From Rhodobacterales bacterium (GTDB taxonomy: Bacteria > Pseudomonadota > Alphaproteobacteria > Rhodobacterales > Rhodobacteraceae), in contig JAPLPE010000014.1 of the NCBI GenBank assembly GCA_026400355.1, positions 1-64,000 on the forward strand: a DNA stretch of 64,000 nt, given 5' to 3'. The notes below the pieces were generated by a model that was given only the letters and a program-made list of their open reading frames with translations, did no database searches and had not been told where the DNA came from. The stretch's first letter is position 1. Every line of letters begins with the position of its first letter. A program made the translations under genes and the position numbers. Of the stretch, positions 9,260 through 18,672 are shown in pieces.

Positions 9260-9652
9260 ATGGAGAAAGTCATCAAATCCGATGCCGAATGGCGCGCCCA
9301 GCTTTCCGAGATAGCCTACAAGGTCCTGCGCAAGCATGGGACGGAGCGGGCCTTCACTAACGATAACTTCCCGAAAGAGCCGGGGACGTTCTTTTGTGCC
9401 GGATGCCGGCAACCCCTGTTTGATGCTGCGACCAAGTTCGACAGCGGGACGGGTTGGCCATCCTTTTATGCGCCCTTGAGCGCCGAGGTGGTGGGTGAAA
9501 CGGTGGACCGCAGTCTGTTCATGAAGCGGACCGAGGTGCATTGCGCCCGTTGTGACGGGCATCTGGGCCACGTGTTTCCGGACGGACCGGCACCGACCGG
9601 GCTGCGCTATTGCATGAACGGTGTGTCGCTGGCCTTCGAGCCGCGCGACTAG
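9260..9652 (+). CDS. msrB: peptide-methionine (R)-S-oxide reductase
   Basis: Repairs methionine-R-sulfoxide in proteins using a catalytic Cys. Visible are zinc-binding CxxC pairs (FFCAGCRQPL and VHCARCDGHLGH), the STGWPSF-type segment SGTGWPSFY, and the catalytic Cys in RYCMNG near the C-terminus. The ATG at 9260 (MEKVIKSD) has AGAGGA 10 nt upstream. The ATG at 9239 (MTEDTRS) would add seven residues but has no visible ribosome site. Full length for the family at 130 residues, probably cytoplasmic. The C-terminus abuts the convergent gene at 9649. Confidence 0.94.
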   Translation: MEKVIKSDAEWRAQLSEIAYKVLRKHGTERAFTNDNFPKEPGTFFCAGCRQPLFDAATKFDSGTGWPSFYAPLSAEVVGETVDRSLFMKRTEVHCARCDGHLGHVFPDGPAPTGLRYCMNGVSLAFEPRD

Positions 9653-10128
9653 TCACAGACGGCGGGATCGGCGCGATGAAGCAGGAATTCCCTGTCATCG
9701 CCCCGGTCTCCCTCGAGCGTGACAAAGTCGCGTTGGCCTTCAAAGGTGATGCCGAATTGGCCGACGCGGAGGAGAAGCGATTCCCTGTCGCGTGGTTCGA
9801 TCGTGAAGGATCCGGCGTCACCCTCCATCCCGCAATCAGCGATCTTCCCCACGGTGCAATAGCCTGCCCCCGTCAGCACCTCAGCGCTGCCCCGGCGTTC
9901 TACCTGCACCAGAAGGACCACGCCATTGGCCACGTTCTGGGGCACCTCGGAATGAGGGCTGATTCGGAAGGTTGTGACGGTCTGGTCGGGATGGGCGGCG
10001 AGATGGGCCTTGTCGTAGGTCCGCGCAAAGCAGAACGGCGCATCGGTTAGCATGGATTCGCGGAGCGATTGGGCCGCAGCGGGCAGGCCGATGGCCGTGA
10101 TCAGGGCGGCAAGGTGCAAGGGTCGCAT
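9649..10128 (-). CDS. exported protein of unknown function
   Basis: A 159-residue protein with a clean signal peptide (MRPLHLAALITAIGLPAAAQ, predicted cleavage after about residue 19-20) and three or four cysteines in the mature part (APFCFA, AGYCTVG, ADCGME), suggesting a disulfide-bonded periplasmic protein. AAGGAGA lies just before the start. No family is recognised. The last 4 bp overlap the msrB stop on the other strand, so the two genes end tail to tail. Confidence 0.7.
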   Translation of the reverse strand: MRPLHLAALITAIGLPAAAQSLRESMLTDAPFCFARTYDKAHLAAHPDQTVTTFRISPHSEVPQNVANGVVLLVQVERRGSAEVLTGAGYCTVGKIADCGMEGDAGSFTIEPRDRESLLLRVGQFGITFEGQRDFVTLEGDRGDDREFLLHRADPAVCD

Positions 10129-10196
10129 GAACTCTCCTTCATTGCATGACGCGAGAGTGGCAGAGCCGCGGCCTTGGGGCAACGGCGCAGTCTGCG

Positions 10197-10604
10197 TCAG
10201 GGGCGCGAGTTCATGATGATGAGAAAGAACCAGACGGGACGGCGGCCAGAAAGGGAATGATAAAGGCCGGATAGCCCCCGGTGAGGATCGCGAGGATCCA
10301 CACCGTCGCGAGCAAAACAGGTGTTGTCCTTGTCACCGACGGTCATATCGCGGGGAAGCCAGCCCAGAAGCAGGATCGCAAGAAACAGCCGGGCACAGAA
10401 CGGAAGGGCGGGGTGGACGGGGGGCGGGAATCTCAGCTTCCGCTTAGAATTGTCGGAGAGCGGCAGGACAACTGAGACGGGTTGTCCCGGTTCCTGACAG
10501 TTCTTCGGGTCCTTTTCTCGGCCGAAGCACTCGGGGGATGTCTTCCCACCCTTGCGGACAAGGGGGCAGTCCCACCCCTTTGGCAAATCGGAGAGGCGCG
10601 GCAA
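10197..10604 (-). pseudogene. doubtful small membrane-protein ORF, possibly frameshifted
   Basis: The long frame has a hydrophobic segment (CARLFLAILLLGWLP) but then turns polar and repetitive. The adjacent frame from about 10346 down to 10211 reads as a second hydrophobic stretch (LATVWILAILTGGYPAFIIP), ending SGSFSSS. Together they resemble a small two-helix membrane protein broken by one frameshift near 10310-10360. Neither frame alone has a good ribosome site. It could also be non-coding DNA. Confidence 0.25.
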
Positions 10605-10619
10605 TGCCGCGCCTCTCCG
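10589..10619 (-). terminator. strong hairpin downstream of the iron-type binding protein gene
   Basis: The sequence from 10589 to 10619 is an almost perfect palindrome: GGAGAGGCGCGGCA is repeated as its exact complement around a single base. It starts about 30 bp after the stop of the gene ending at 10650 (minus strand). Only a short T-stretch (ATTTG) follows. Confidence 0.6.
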
Positions 10620-10649
10620 CCGGATCGACGTTGGTTCTGGGAAACTCGT

Positions 10650-11654
10650 TCAGCCGTCGAAGTTCACCTCTTCCATGATCTGGAGCGCCAGCGGGCGGTT
10701 CTTGGCGATCTCGGTCAGGTCGATGGTGTCAGGCGTGAAGGGCCCCCAACTTGCCACCAGGTCAGAGACCTTGGCGCCGACCAGGACCGGGTATTCGTGG
10801 TTGGCTTCGGCGTAGATGGCCTGCGCTTCAGGCGAGACGAGGAATTCCATCAACTGAAGGGCTTCGTCGTGGTTCGGGGCGGCCTTGGTCATGGCAACGC
10901 CTGAGACGTTCACGTGGGTTCCGCCGTCTTCGAAGGTCGGGAAGATGATGCGGACGGAATTGGCCCATTCGACCTGTTCGGGATCGGCCAGCATTTGGCC
11001 CATGTAATAGGTATTCCCCAGCGAAATGTCGCATTCCCCGGCCCAGATGGCCCGGACCTGGGCACGGTCGTTACCTTCGGGTTTGCGCGCAAGGTTGGTC
11101 TTGACCCCTGCGGCCCATTCGCGGGCGGCGTCCTCGCCGTGGTGGGTGATATAGGCCGACAAGAGCGCCAAGTTGTAGTTATGCGTGCCGGGGCGGGTGC
11201 AGACCCGTCCCTCCCATCGGGGCGATGCGAGTTCTTCGTAGGTCGTCACTTCGCCATCGGCCACGCGGTCCTTAGAGGCGTAGACGATGCGAGCGCGGGT
11301 GGTGAGGCCGAACCAGAGATTATCAGGGCTGCGGAGTTCGGCGGGGATCGCGGCGGTCATGACGGCACTGTCGACGGGCTGGATCACGCCCGCGTCCACA
11401 ATCTGCTGGAGGTTGGCGATATCCACGGTCATCACGAGGTCGGCGGGCGAACGGTCGCCTTCTGCAGCAAGGCGTTCAACGATTCCTTCCTCAAGAAAGG
11501 CCAGGTTGACGGTGACTCCCGTTGCGGCGGTGAAGGCATCCATGACTGGCTGGATCAGGCCCGGTTCGCGGGTGGTATAAATGTTGACATCGGCGAGTGC
11601 GGGCAGTGCCACGGCGCAGGCCACAGTGGCCAGAAGAAGGGAACGCAGGGTCAT
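10650..11654 (-). CDS. Fe(3+)-type ABC transporter substrate-binding protein
   Basis: A 334-residue periplasmic binding protein of the FbpA/AfuA type. The signal peptide is MTLRSLLLATVACAVALPALA. The mature start is DVNIYTTREPGL, and the adjacent tyrosines in GNTYYMGQM match the iron-coordinating pair of FbpA proteins. SGVAMTKAAPN and FLVSPEAQAIYAE are typical. GGAG lies 7 nt upstream of the start. No permease or ATPase gene is adjacent, so it must work with a transporter encoded elsewhere, or in isolation. A strong hairpin follows it. Confidence 0.86.
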   Translation of the reverse strand: MTLRSLLLATVACAVALPALADVNIYTTREPGLIQPVMDAFTAATGVTVNLAFLEEGIVERLAAEGDRSPADLVMTVDIANLQQIVDAGVIQPVDSAVMTAAIPAELRSPDNLWFGLTTRARIVYASKDRVADGEVTTYEELASPRWEGRVCTRPGTHNYNLALLSAYITHHGEDAAREWAAGVKTNLARKPEGNDRAQVRAIWAGECDISLGNTYYMGQMLADPEQVEWANSVRIIFPTFEDGGTHVNVSGVAMTKAAPNHDEALQLMEFLVSPEAQAIYAEANHEYPVLVGAKVSDLVASWGPFTPDTIDLTEIAKNRPLALQIMEEVNFDG

Positions 11655-11713
11655 GGGAGACTCCAGTATGACTGACTGGCGTCTGTAAAGCTGAGTGTTT
11701 TACTCGGGTCAAT

Positions 11714-11734
11714 ACCTGATATATTCTGTCAGGT
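11714..11734. promoter_or_regulatory. inverted repeat upstream of the iron-binding protein gene
   Basis: ACCTGA (11714-11719) and TCAGGT (11729-11734) are perfect inverted arms around a 9-bp AT-rich spacer, 60 bp before the start of the binding-protein gene and overlapping the mazG stop codon. It could be an operator for iron control or part of a promoter. No known alphaproteobacterial iron box is matched exactly. Confidence 0.3.
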
Positions 11735-12589
11735 GTTTTTCGCCTCACGATCAGCGGCGCGGATCGTGTTCCAGATCGCGTCCATTTCGGCCAGATCAGA
11801 CTGTGCGGGCGTCTTGCCGCGTACTTGAAGTTCGTTCTCTATCGCATTGAAGCGCCGCGTGAACTTGGCATTGGCGGCGCGCAGGGCAGCTTCGGGGTCT
11901 ACCTTCAGATGCCGGGCGAGGTTGGCCATGACGAAAAGAAGATCGCCGATTTCCTCTTCCAGATCGGACTGGGAGAGCTGGTTCCGGGCCTCGGTTACCT
12001 CGCGCGCCTCTTCGACGAGTTTGTCGAGGACATTGGAGACATCGGGCCAGTCAAATCCCATGCGGGCCGCACGTTTCTGGAGTTTCACGGCGCGGAGGAG
12101 GGCGGGCAGGCCGATGGCGACGCCATCAAGCGTGCGGGACTGGGCCTTTTCGCTGCGTTCGGCAGCCTTGATCTTTTCCCAGTCGGCGGTCTGCTGGTCG
12201 GCGGTCTTGTCGCGGCTCTCGTCGCCAAAGACATGCGGGTGGCGGGCCAACATCTTGTCACTGATCGAGCGGGCGACGGTGGCAAAGGTGAAGTGACCGG
12301 CCTCACTGCCCATCTGGGTGTGATAGACGGTCTGGAGGAGAAGATCGCCCAACTCGCCTTCGAGTTCCCCCATCTCGTTCCGGGCGATAGCGTCGGCAAC
12401 CTCGTAGGCCTCTTCAATGGTATAGGGGGCGATGGTTGAGAAGTCTTGTTCGATGTCCCAGGGGCAGCCGGTAACGGGATCGCGCAGACGGCGCATGATC
12501 TCCAGAAGGCGGGCCATCTGCCGGGTGGCGTCATCGGTGCGGTCACGGACAAGCGAGTCAGAGTTGGAAAGGGACGGTGCGTCAGGCAT
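11729..12589 (-). CDS. mazG: nucleoside triphosphate pyrophosphohydrolase MazG
   Basis: Hydrolyses NTPs/dNTPs to monophosphates plus pyrophosphate (house-cleaning). The 286-residue protein has the tandem MazG layout: the first unit has CPWDIEQDF, EEAYEVADAI and ELEGELGDLLLQ (metal-binding ExxE/ExxD), the second has EEAREVTEA and EEIGDLLFVMANL. The protein has an N-terminal extension of about 25 residues before the first domain. It stands divergent from the amidohydrolase at 12651. Confidence 0.93.
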   Translation of the reverse strand: MPDAPSLSNSDSLVRDRTDDATRQMARLLEIMRRLRDPVTGCPWDIEQDFSTIAPYTIEEAYEVADAIARNEMGELEGELGDLLLQTVYHTQMGSEAGHFTFATVARSISDKMLARHPHVFGDESRDKTADQQTADWEKIKAAERSEKAQSRTLDGVAIGLPALLRAVKLQKRAARMGFDWPDVSNVLDKLVEEAREVTEARNQLSQSDLEEEIGDLLFVMANLARHLKVDPEAALRAANAKFTRRFNAIENELQVRGKTPAQSDLAEMDAIWNTIRAADREAKNT

Positions 12590-12650
12590 TGCGGGGGAAC
12601 CCTTGTGGCGTTACCCCGGAGCCTAGTCTTGTCCGCAACGGAGTCCACCC

Positions 12651-13832
12651 GTGCCCGTCATCAACAGCATTGCCGCCATGGCGCCCGAACTGAAGGAATG
12701 GCGGCAGCATCTGCATCAGCGTCCGGAACTGGCCTTTGATTGTCACGAGACGTCGGCTTTTGTGGTGGAGAAACTTCGGTCGTTCGGCGTCGATGAGATT
12801 CATGAGGGAATCGCCAAGACAGGTGTTGTGGCGCTGATCCGGGGTCCGGCTTCGGGGCCGGTGATCGGGTTGCGGGCGGATATGGACGCGCTGCCGATTC
12901 TGGAGGAAACCGGCAAAGAATATGCGTCACTGACGCCCGGCAAGATGCATGCCTGCGGGCATGACGGGCATACGACGATGCTGCTGGGCGCGGCGAAGTA
13001 CCTCGCCGAGACTCGGAACTTTGCGGGGACTGTTGTGCTGATTTTTCAGCCCGCCGAGGAGCATGGCGGCGGGGCGGGGGTCATGGTGCAGGAAGGCATC
13101 ATGGACCGGTTCGCGATCGGGCAAGTCTTTGCGCTGCATTGCGCGCCGGGGGTGCCGGTGGGTGATTTCTATACCGCGCCGGGGCCAATCATGGCGGCGG
13201 TGGACACGTTCACGATCCATGTGCAGGGGCGCGGCGGGCATGGGGCCATGCCGCAGGAGACGCGCGACCCAGTCGTCGCGGCCTGTGGAATCGTGACGGC
13301 GATCCAGACGATCGTGAGCCGGAACCATTTCACGCTGGACGATCTTGTCGTGTCAGTCACCCAGATCCACACGGGAAGTGCCGACAACATCATCCCCGAG
13401 ACGGCTTGGATCAACGGCACGGTGCGGACCTTTGATACGCGTGTGCAGGCGATGGTGAAGGGCCGGATGGAAGAGATCGTGGCAGGGCAGGCAATGGCCT
13501 ATGGGGTCACGGCGCGGCTGGATTACGAGATGTTCTATCCGCCGACGGTGAATGACCCCGAGAAGGCCGCTTTTGCCGCCGGAGTTGCCGCCGAGGTTGG
13601 CGGGCATGTGGACGCGAATGCGCCACGAGAGATGGGGGCTGAGGATTTTTCTTACATGTTGGCAGAACGGCCGGGGGCGTATCTCTTCATCGGGAATGGT
13701 GACACGGCGACGTGGCATCACCCGGCCTTTGACTTTGACGATGCCGCGGCACCGGTGGGGGCATCCTTTTTTGCGCGGCTGGTGGAACGCGCGCAGCCAC
13801 TTGTGACGAAAGGGACTGAAAATGGGTCTTGA
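12651..13832 (+). CDS. M20-family amidohydrolase (hippurate hydrolase type)
   Basis: A 393-residue zinc-dependent amidohydrolase of the M20 peptidase family that removes acyl groups from amino acids. Metal-ligand motifs are visible: LRADMDALP, HACGHDGH, QPAEEHGGG and, near the end, EMGAEDFSYM. It begins with GTG, preceded by CGGAG. Its last 11 nt overlap the start of the agmatinase-type gene, so the two form a transcription unit. Natural substrate not determinable from sequence. Confidence 0.9.
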   Translation: MPVINSIAAMAPELKEWRQHLHQRPELAFDCHETSAFVVEKLRSFGVDEIHEGIAKTGVVALIRGPASGPVIGLRADMDALPILEETGKEYASLTPGKMHACGHDGHTTMLLGAAKYLAETRNFAGTVVLIFQPAEEHGGGAGVMVQEGIMDRFAIGQVFALHCAPGVPVGDFYTAPGPIMAAVDTFTIHVQGRGGHGAMPQETRDPVVAACGIVTAIQTIVSRNHFTLDDLVVSVTQIHTGSADNIIPETAWINGTVRTFDTRVQAMVKGRMEEIVAGQAMAYGVTARLDYEMFYPPTVNDPEKAAFAAGVAAEVGGHVDANAPREMGAEDFSYMLAERPGAYLFIGNGDTATWHHPAFDFDDAAAPVGASFFARLVERAQPLVTKGTENGS

Positions 13833-14781
13833 GGATGCGAAAAACCAGGTTGATCAGGCGTTTACCCGCGATGATCTGAAGGGAAATTCGTTCGAGAATG
13901 CGTTCGGGGGGGCGACATCCTTCCTGCGGCGGCGCTATACGAAGGATCTGACGGGCGTTGACCTGGCGATCACGGGCGTGCCGTTCGATCAGGCGGTGAC
14001 GCACCGGCCCGGCACGCGGTTCGGGCCGCGGGCTATCCGCGAGGCATCGACCCTGCAGCCCTATGATCCGCCGTTTGGCTGGCCTTTCAATCCCTTGGCC
14101 GAGTTTGCTGTGGCGGATTATGGCGATCTGGCCTTTGACTATGCCCAGACATCGGCCTTTCCGGGGGCGCTGACGGCGCATATCGCGGGGATACTGACGG
14201 CGGGACCGGGGACGGTGGTGCTGGGCGGGGATCATTACATCACATTCCCGATCCTGCGGGCCTATGCAGAGAGGTTTGGGCCAGTCTCTGTCATCCATTT
14301 CGATGCACACTCCGACCTGTGGGAAGATGACGACCTGACCCGGATCGACCACGGGACGATGATGTACAAGGCGGTCAAGACCGGGCTGGTCGATGTTGCA
14401 TCCTCGGTGCAGATTGGGATCCGTACGGTCACCGAGGACTATCTGGGCTTCAATGTGATCGATGCGCGGACGGTGCATGAGAGGGGTGTGGCCTGGGTCG
14501 CGGACCGCGTAAAGGCGATCGTGGGGGTGCGGCCGGTCTATGTGACCTTTGACATCGACGCGCTGGATCCGGCCTTTGCGCCCGGCACGGGGACGCCGGT
14601 TTGGGGCGGGTTGGCAAGCTGGCAGGCGGCGGCGATCCTGCGCGATCTGGCGGGGATCAATATGGTGGGGGGCGATGTGGTCGAAGTGTCGCCGCCCTAT
14701 GACACGACCGGGGCTACGGCAATTGCGGGGGCGCATGTGGCGACAGAACTGATGTGTCTTTGTCTTTGGAACAAGAGGTAG
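13822..14781 (+). CDS. speB: agmatinase / ureohydrolase-family protein
   Basis: A 319-residue ureohydrolase. All manganese-binding motifs are present: GGDHYIT, HFDAHSDLW and DIDALDPAFAPGTGTP. The length fits agmatinase (agmatine to putrescine plus urea), but guanidinobutyrase or guanidinopropionase activity cannot be excluded, as these share the motifs. It overlaps the upstream M20 gene by 11 nt and is probably co-translated with it, pointing to degradation of an N-acyl or guanidino compound. Confidence 0.85.
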   Translation: MGLEDAKNQVDQAFTRDDLKGNSFENAFGGATSFLRRRYTKDLTGVDLAITGVPFDQAVTHRPGTRFGPRAIREASTLQPYDPPFGWPFNPLAEFAVADYGDLAFDYAQTSAFPGALTAHIAGILTAGPGTVVLGGDHYITFPILRAYAERFGPVSVIHFDAHSDLWEDDDLTRIDHGTMMYKAVKTGLVDVASSVQIGIRTVTEDYLGFNVIDARTVHERGVAWVADRVKAIVGVRPVYVTFDIDALDPAFAPGTGTPVWGGLASWQAAAILRDLAGINMVGGDVVEVSPPYDTTGATAIAGAHVATELMCLCLWNKR

Positions 14782-15172
14782 TTTGTGAGGCACCAGTTCC
14801 GCGCGTCACGCGGCCTTGCTTTTTTGGATTCATCTGATGATGAGATCATTCAAGTCATTGATAAGAATTTAAAATATTCTTTGGGTGGCGTGTGTGTGAC
14901 CCGTTTGTAACGCGTCGGTGTTTTCGACACGGCGGCGCAGGGACTGGTCTTTTGTGAGGCATGAGGAATTGGGGCCGGTGGAAACGATAGGGCGTGAGCG
15001 GGGCGGGGCTTCCACCGTAAGCTCCGCCGATCCCGATCAGTACCGAGTAGGCATCAATCTGCGGGTCCGGCAGGCCATAGTCTTCTCCTCCCCGACTTTC
15101 CTGACCCATGACACTGCCAAGACCCGGACTGCCGACTATATAGGGCAGGAAGGCGAGTCAAAGGGGCCTGTC
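14782..15172. other. 391-bp intergenic region, partly AT-rich, one weak minus-strand ORF
   Basis: Positions 14820-14900 are strikingly AT-rich for this genome (AAGAATTTAAAATATTC) and likely hold promoter or transcription-end signals. On the minus strand, 15109-14855 is open for 84 codons. Its first 50 codons have coding-like third positions (GLPDPQIDAYSVLIGIGGAY), but there is no clear ribosome site and the tail is unusual, so it is not called as a gene. Confidence 0.4.
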
Positions 15173-15631
15173 GTGTTGAAGATCATCCTTGTGGTGCTGG
15201 TGCTTGTCGTGGCGGGTGTCATGACCTTTATCCGGCTTGCACCTTCCGAACCGGCGGCTTGGCACGTTGATCCGCTGACGGTGCCTTTGCCCGAAATGAA
15301 TGGCTTTCTCTTGCGGCCCGAGGGCGGCAATGCGGTCTCTCCGGTTGTTGCCGAGGACCCGGTGGCGCTGTTGACTCGGCTGGACGCTGTGGCGCTGGCC
15401 TGGCCCCGGACGATGCGTCTGGCGGGAAGCCCGGAGGAAGGGCGGATCACCTATGTTACGCGGACGTGGCTGATGGGCTATCCGGACTATACGACCGTGG
15501 CGACAGTGCCGGTCCAAGGTGGCGTGGCAGTGGTCGTGTATGGGCGGCAGCGGTTCGGTAGCGGAGACTGGGGGGTCAACAGGGCCCGCATTGACGCCTG
15601 GCTTGCGGCGCTGGGTCTGCCTGCCACTTGA
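15173..15631 (+). CDS. DUF1499-family membrane-anchored protein
   Basis: A 152-residue protein with one N-terminal hydrophobic helix (KIILVVLVLVVAGVMTF) followed by a DUF1499 domain with AVALAWPRTMRLAGSP, ITYVTRTWLMGYPDY and a C-terminal WLAALGLPAT. The GTG start is preceded by AAAGGGG at 6 nt; a TTG directly after is an alternative. Longer readings upstream lack a ribosome site and run through non-coding-looking DNA. Likely inner-membrane anchored with the domain in the periplasm. Function unknown. Confidence 0.78.
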   Translation: MLKIILVVLVLVVAGVMTFIRLAPSEPAAWHVDPLTVPLPEMNGFLLRPEGGNAVSPVVAEDPVALLTRLDAVALAWPRTMRLAGSPEEGRITYVTRTWLMGYPDYTTVATVPVQGGVAVVVYGRQRFGSGDWGVNRARIDAWLAALGLPAT

Positions 15632-15663
15632 CCCACATCCCCTGATGGGGGAAGGGAGGCGGC

Positions 15664-16722
15664 ATGATACCGACCGACAAACTCGACCAACTGGCGCAAC
15701 GCTTTCAGTTTCTGGAGGCCAAGCTTCAATCCGGGATCAGCGGGACCGAAGTGGTGACGCTGTCCAGGGAATATTCTGACCTGCGGCCCGTCATTGCGAC
15801 CGCCGACAACTACCGGTCGCTGGTGCACCAGCTAGCCGAGGCCGAAGAGATGCTGCGCGACCCCGAGATGCGGGCGCTGGCCGAAGAGGAACTGCCCGGC
15901 CTGCGCGAGCAACTGGCTGTGGCCGAGCGGGCGGTGCAGTTGGCGCTGTTGCCCAAGGATGCGGCTGATTCGCGGCCTGCGATGCTGGAAATCCGGCCGG
16001 GCACGGGGGGCGAGGAGGCGGCATTGTTTGCGGCCGATCTGGGGCGGATGTATCAGCGCTATTCCGAGGCGCGGGGCTGGAAGTTCGAGATCATCGAGGA
16101 ACAGACAACCGAACTTGGCGGGATCAAGGAACTGGTCGCGCGGTGCGAAGGCGAAGGGGCCTTTGCGAGGCTGAAGTACGAGTCGGGCGTGCACCGGGTC
16201 CAGCGTGTGCCCGAGACGGAAAGCGGCGGTCGCATCCATACCTCGGCGGCGACGGTTGCGGTGCTGCCCGAGGCGGAAGATGTCGATGTGAAGATCGATC
16301 CCGCAGATATCCGGATTGACACTATGCGCGCTTCGGGTGCGGGCGGGCAGCACGTGAATACGACCGATTCGGCGGTGCGGATCACCCACTTGCCAACGGG
16401 GATCATCGTGACCTCGGCCCAGAAATCGCAGCACCGGAACCGGGAACTGGCGATGAACGTTCTGAAGGCGCGGCTTTATGATCTGGAGCGGAGCCGCATT
16501 CATGGCGAACGGTCGGCGGACCGCAAGTCGCAGGTGGGGACCGGGGATCGGTCGGAACGCATCCGGACCTATAACTTTCCGCAAGGGCGGATGACGGATC
16601 ACCGGATCAACCTGACGCTTTACCGGCTTGAGGCGATTCTTGCGGGCGATCTGGACGAGATCATTGACGCGCTTACGGCGGATGCGCAGGCGGGACTGCT
16701 GGCCGAGATGGCCGAAGGATGA
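15664..16722 (+). CDS. prfA: peptide chain release factor 1
   Basis: RF1 recognises UAA and UAG and triggers peptide release. The 352-residue protein has the standard length. The catalytic GGQ lies in [18 protein letters not shown] near residue 230, and the C-terminal [17 protein letters not shown] is conserved. GGAGG stands just before the start. It overlaps prmC by 4 nt (ATGA), so the factor and the enzyme that methylates its GGQ glutamine are co-translated. Confidence 0.97.
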   Translation: MIPTDKLDQLAQRFQFLEAKLQSGISGTEVVTLSREYSDLRPVIATADNYRSLVHQLAEAEEMLRDPEMRALAEEELPGLREQLAVAERAVQLALLPKDAADSRPAMLEIRPGTGGEEAALFAADLGRMYQRYSEARGWKFEIIEEQTTELGGIKELVARCEGEGAFARLKYESGVHRVQRVPETESGGRIHTSAATVAVLPEAEDVDVKIDPADIRIDTMRASGAGGQHVNTTDSAVRITHLPTGIIVTSAQKSQHRNRELAMNVLKARLYDLERSRIHGERSADRKSQVGTGDRSERIRTYNFPQGRMTDHRINLTLYRLEAILAGDLDEIIDALTADAQAGLLAEMAEG

Positions 16723-17555
16723 CGGCGCAGGAGGCGCTGGTCGCAGGTGTCAGGCGTCTGGTGGCGTCAGACGTACCGGGCGCGGCGCGGGATGCGCGCG
16801 TGCTGCTGGCGCATGCGATGGAGGTGCCGCAGGGGCGGTTGACCTTGGTCCTGCTGGATGACCTCGCACCCGAGGCGGCGCTGCGTTTCGAGGGGCTGAT
16901 CGGGCGGCGCTGCCGGCGTGAACCGGTGTCGCATCTGGTGGGCAAGCGGGCCTTCTATGGCCGGGATTTCATCGTCAATGCAGCGGCGCTGGACCCGCGC
17001 CCCGAGACCGAGGTGCTGGTCGAGGTGGCGCTGAGTCAGCCCTTCGGCCATGTGCTTGACCTTGGGACGGGGTCGGGCTGCATCCTTGTGACGCTGCTGG
17101 CCGAGGTGCCGCATACGGTTGGCACAGGTCTTGATTTCTCAGCGGCGGCTCTTGCGGTGGCAGCGCGGAATGCGACACTGAATGGGGTGTCGGACCGGGC
17201 CGAGTTCTTTCTGGGGGACTGGTCCTGGATGAATGGGGTGACCGAACAGTACGATCTGATCGTGTCGAACCCACCCTATGTCGCGCGGTCCGAGATGGCG
17301 GGGTTGGAGCCCGAAGTGCGCGACTGGGAGCCTCGCATGGCGCTCACGGATGAGGGGGACGGGTTGGGAGCCTACCGGGCGATCCTGCGGTCGGCACCCG
17401 CGATTCTGTCGCGCGACGGGCGGATGCTGTTCGAGATCGGGCCGACGCAGGCCGAGGCCGTGGGGGCGCTGGCTGAAGGGGCGGGGCTGATGCTGCGCGC
17501 CGTAGTGAAGGATATGGACGGGCGGGACCGGGTGCTGGTGCTGGCGTGGTCGTGA
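16719..17555 (+). CDS. prmC: peptide chain release factor N5-glutamine methyltransferase
   Basis: Methylates the glutamine of the GGQ motif in RF1 and RF2 using S-adenosylmethionine. The 278-residue protein shows the AdoMet-binding motif [10 protein letters not shown] and the substrate-binding NPPY in [14 protein letters not shown] near residue 185. FYGRDF in the N-terminal helical domain is also typical. It starts within the prfA stop region (ATGA overlap). Confidence 0.96.
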   Translation: MTAQEALVAGVRRLVASDVPGAARDARVLLAHAMEVPQGRLTLVLLDDLAPEAALRFEGLIGRRCRREPVSHLVGKRAFYGRDFIVNAAALDPRPETEVLVEVALSQPFGHVLDLGTGSGCILVTLLAEVPHTVGTGLDFSAAALAVAARNATLNGVSDRAEFFLGDWSWMNGVTEQYDLIVSNPPYVARSEMAGLEPEVRDWEPRMALTDEGDGLGAYRAILRSAPAILSRDGRMLFEIGPTQAEAVGALAEGAGLMLRAVVKDMDGRDRVLVLAWS

Positions 17556-17775
17556 TGCCGCCTCGTCACGGCCAAAACGGCGGAATGCGGTGCGTCACTC
17601 ATATTCTCCTTGCCCTGATGGCGTGGTCATGATTAGAGCGGTTCATCGGACGGGATGAGGGACGGCGCCCTCTCTGCCGATACGTCGCCAGATCATCGCG
17701 TGGCATTGGGGAGAAAGTTCTTCTCCTGCACAGCCCGAGCGCAACGCCCGAACCGGGCCGGACACGAAGAGCCAC

Positions 17776-18645
17776 ATGAGATCATCGAAATCACGGTCGC
17801 GGGGCAACAAGAACCGCAACATCCGCCCGACAGGCGGAAACATCATCAACCGCGTTTTTGACAGTTCGGGACCTGATGGCAAAGTCCGCGGGACGCCCGC
17901 GCAGATCATCGAAAAGTATACGCAACTGCACCGTGATGCGCAGCTTTCTGGTGACCGGGTCAATGCCGAGAACTTTGCCCAGCATGCCGAGCACTATACC
18001 CGCATCCTGGCCGAGGCCACACGCGAGATCGAGAAGGCGCGGGAAGAGCAGGAGCAGTTCAACCGTGACCGTCAGGCGGAACGTGACCGTCAGGCAGAAC
18101 GGGACCGCGAGCGCGCGGCGGAGCGCTCGCAGAACGGGAATGGCAATGGCGAGCAGCGGCAGGACCGGGGCGACCGTCAGGAACGTCAGGACCGGCCCGA
18201 GCAGCAGCAGGAGCGCCGCGACCGGCCCGAACGGCAGGAGCGCAGCTATGAACAGCGGCAGGCTGACCGCGAACGCGAGCGACTGAACCGGTTGCGGGCG
18301 CAGGAAGAAGCGGCCAATGATCCGGCGATGATGGAACAGCCGGAACTGCCGGCGTTCCTTGTTCGCGGTCTGGAGCCCATCTTCACTGCAACAGAGGATG
18401 AGGTAGAGGCGGACAGCGGTCTGGTCGAAACGCCCGAGGCGCGTCCCCGTCCGCAGGAGCGCAAGGCACCAAGGCCGCCCCGCGCCGAGCGCAAGCCGGA
18501 GCCAGTGGCCGTTGAGGCAGCACCGGTTGCCGAAGCAATTGTGGCAGAGGGTGAGGCCCCGGTGGCCGAGAAGCCCAAACGGGGGCGCAAGCCCAAGCCG
18601 AAGGCGGATGAGGCCGAAGGTGGACAGGCCGAAGCGGCCGAGTGA
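17776..18645 (+). CDS. DUF4167 domain protein
   Basis: A 289-residue protein with a basic N-terminus (RSSKSRSRGNKNRN), then the DUF4167 domain of about 80 residues (VFDSSGPDGKVRGTPAQI, KYTQLHRDAQLSGDRVNAE, HAEHYTRIL). A long Arg/Gln/Glu-rich low-complexity stretch follows (about 90-180, with short RQAERD-type repeats) and an Ala/Pro/Lys-rich tail. Such basic, disordered proteins after prmC are common in alphaproteobacteria; an RNA-related role is a guess. A terminator hairpin follows 28 bp downstream. Confidence 0.85.
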   Translation: MRSSKSRSRGNKNRNIRPTGGNIINRVFDSSGPDGKVRGTPAQIIEKYTQLHRDAQLSGDRVNAENFAQHAEHYTRILAEATREIEKAREEQEQFNRDRQAERDRQAERDRERAAERSQNGNGNGEQRQDRGDRQERQDRPEQQQERRDRPERQERSYEQRQADRERERLNRLRAQEEAANDPAMMEQPELPAFLVRGLEPIFTATEDEVEADSGLVETPEARPRPQERKAPRPPRAERKPEPVAVEAAPVAEAIVAEGEAPVAEKPKRGRKPKPKADEAEGGQAEAAE

Positions 18646-18672
18646 GGCGCAAAGCTTTTCTGACGATGATGT

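Noticed and set aside
13687-14793. 368-codon minus-strand open frame across the agmatinase gene
   Set aside because: It shadows the speB-type gene, is Arg/His/Pro-rich, and has no domain; the plus-strand frame has all metal-binding motifs.
14855-15109. 84-codon minus-strand frame in the gap before the DUF1499 gene
   Set aside because: The first part has coding-like bias, but there is no ribosome site and no recognisable homology, and the region has promoter-like AT-rich DNA; kept as an intergenic note.
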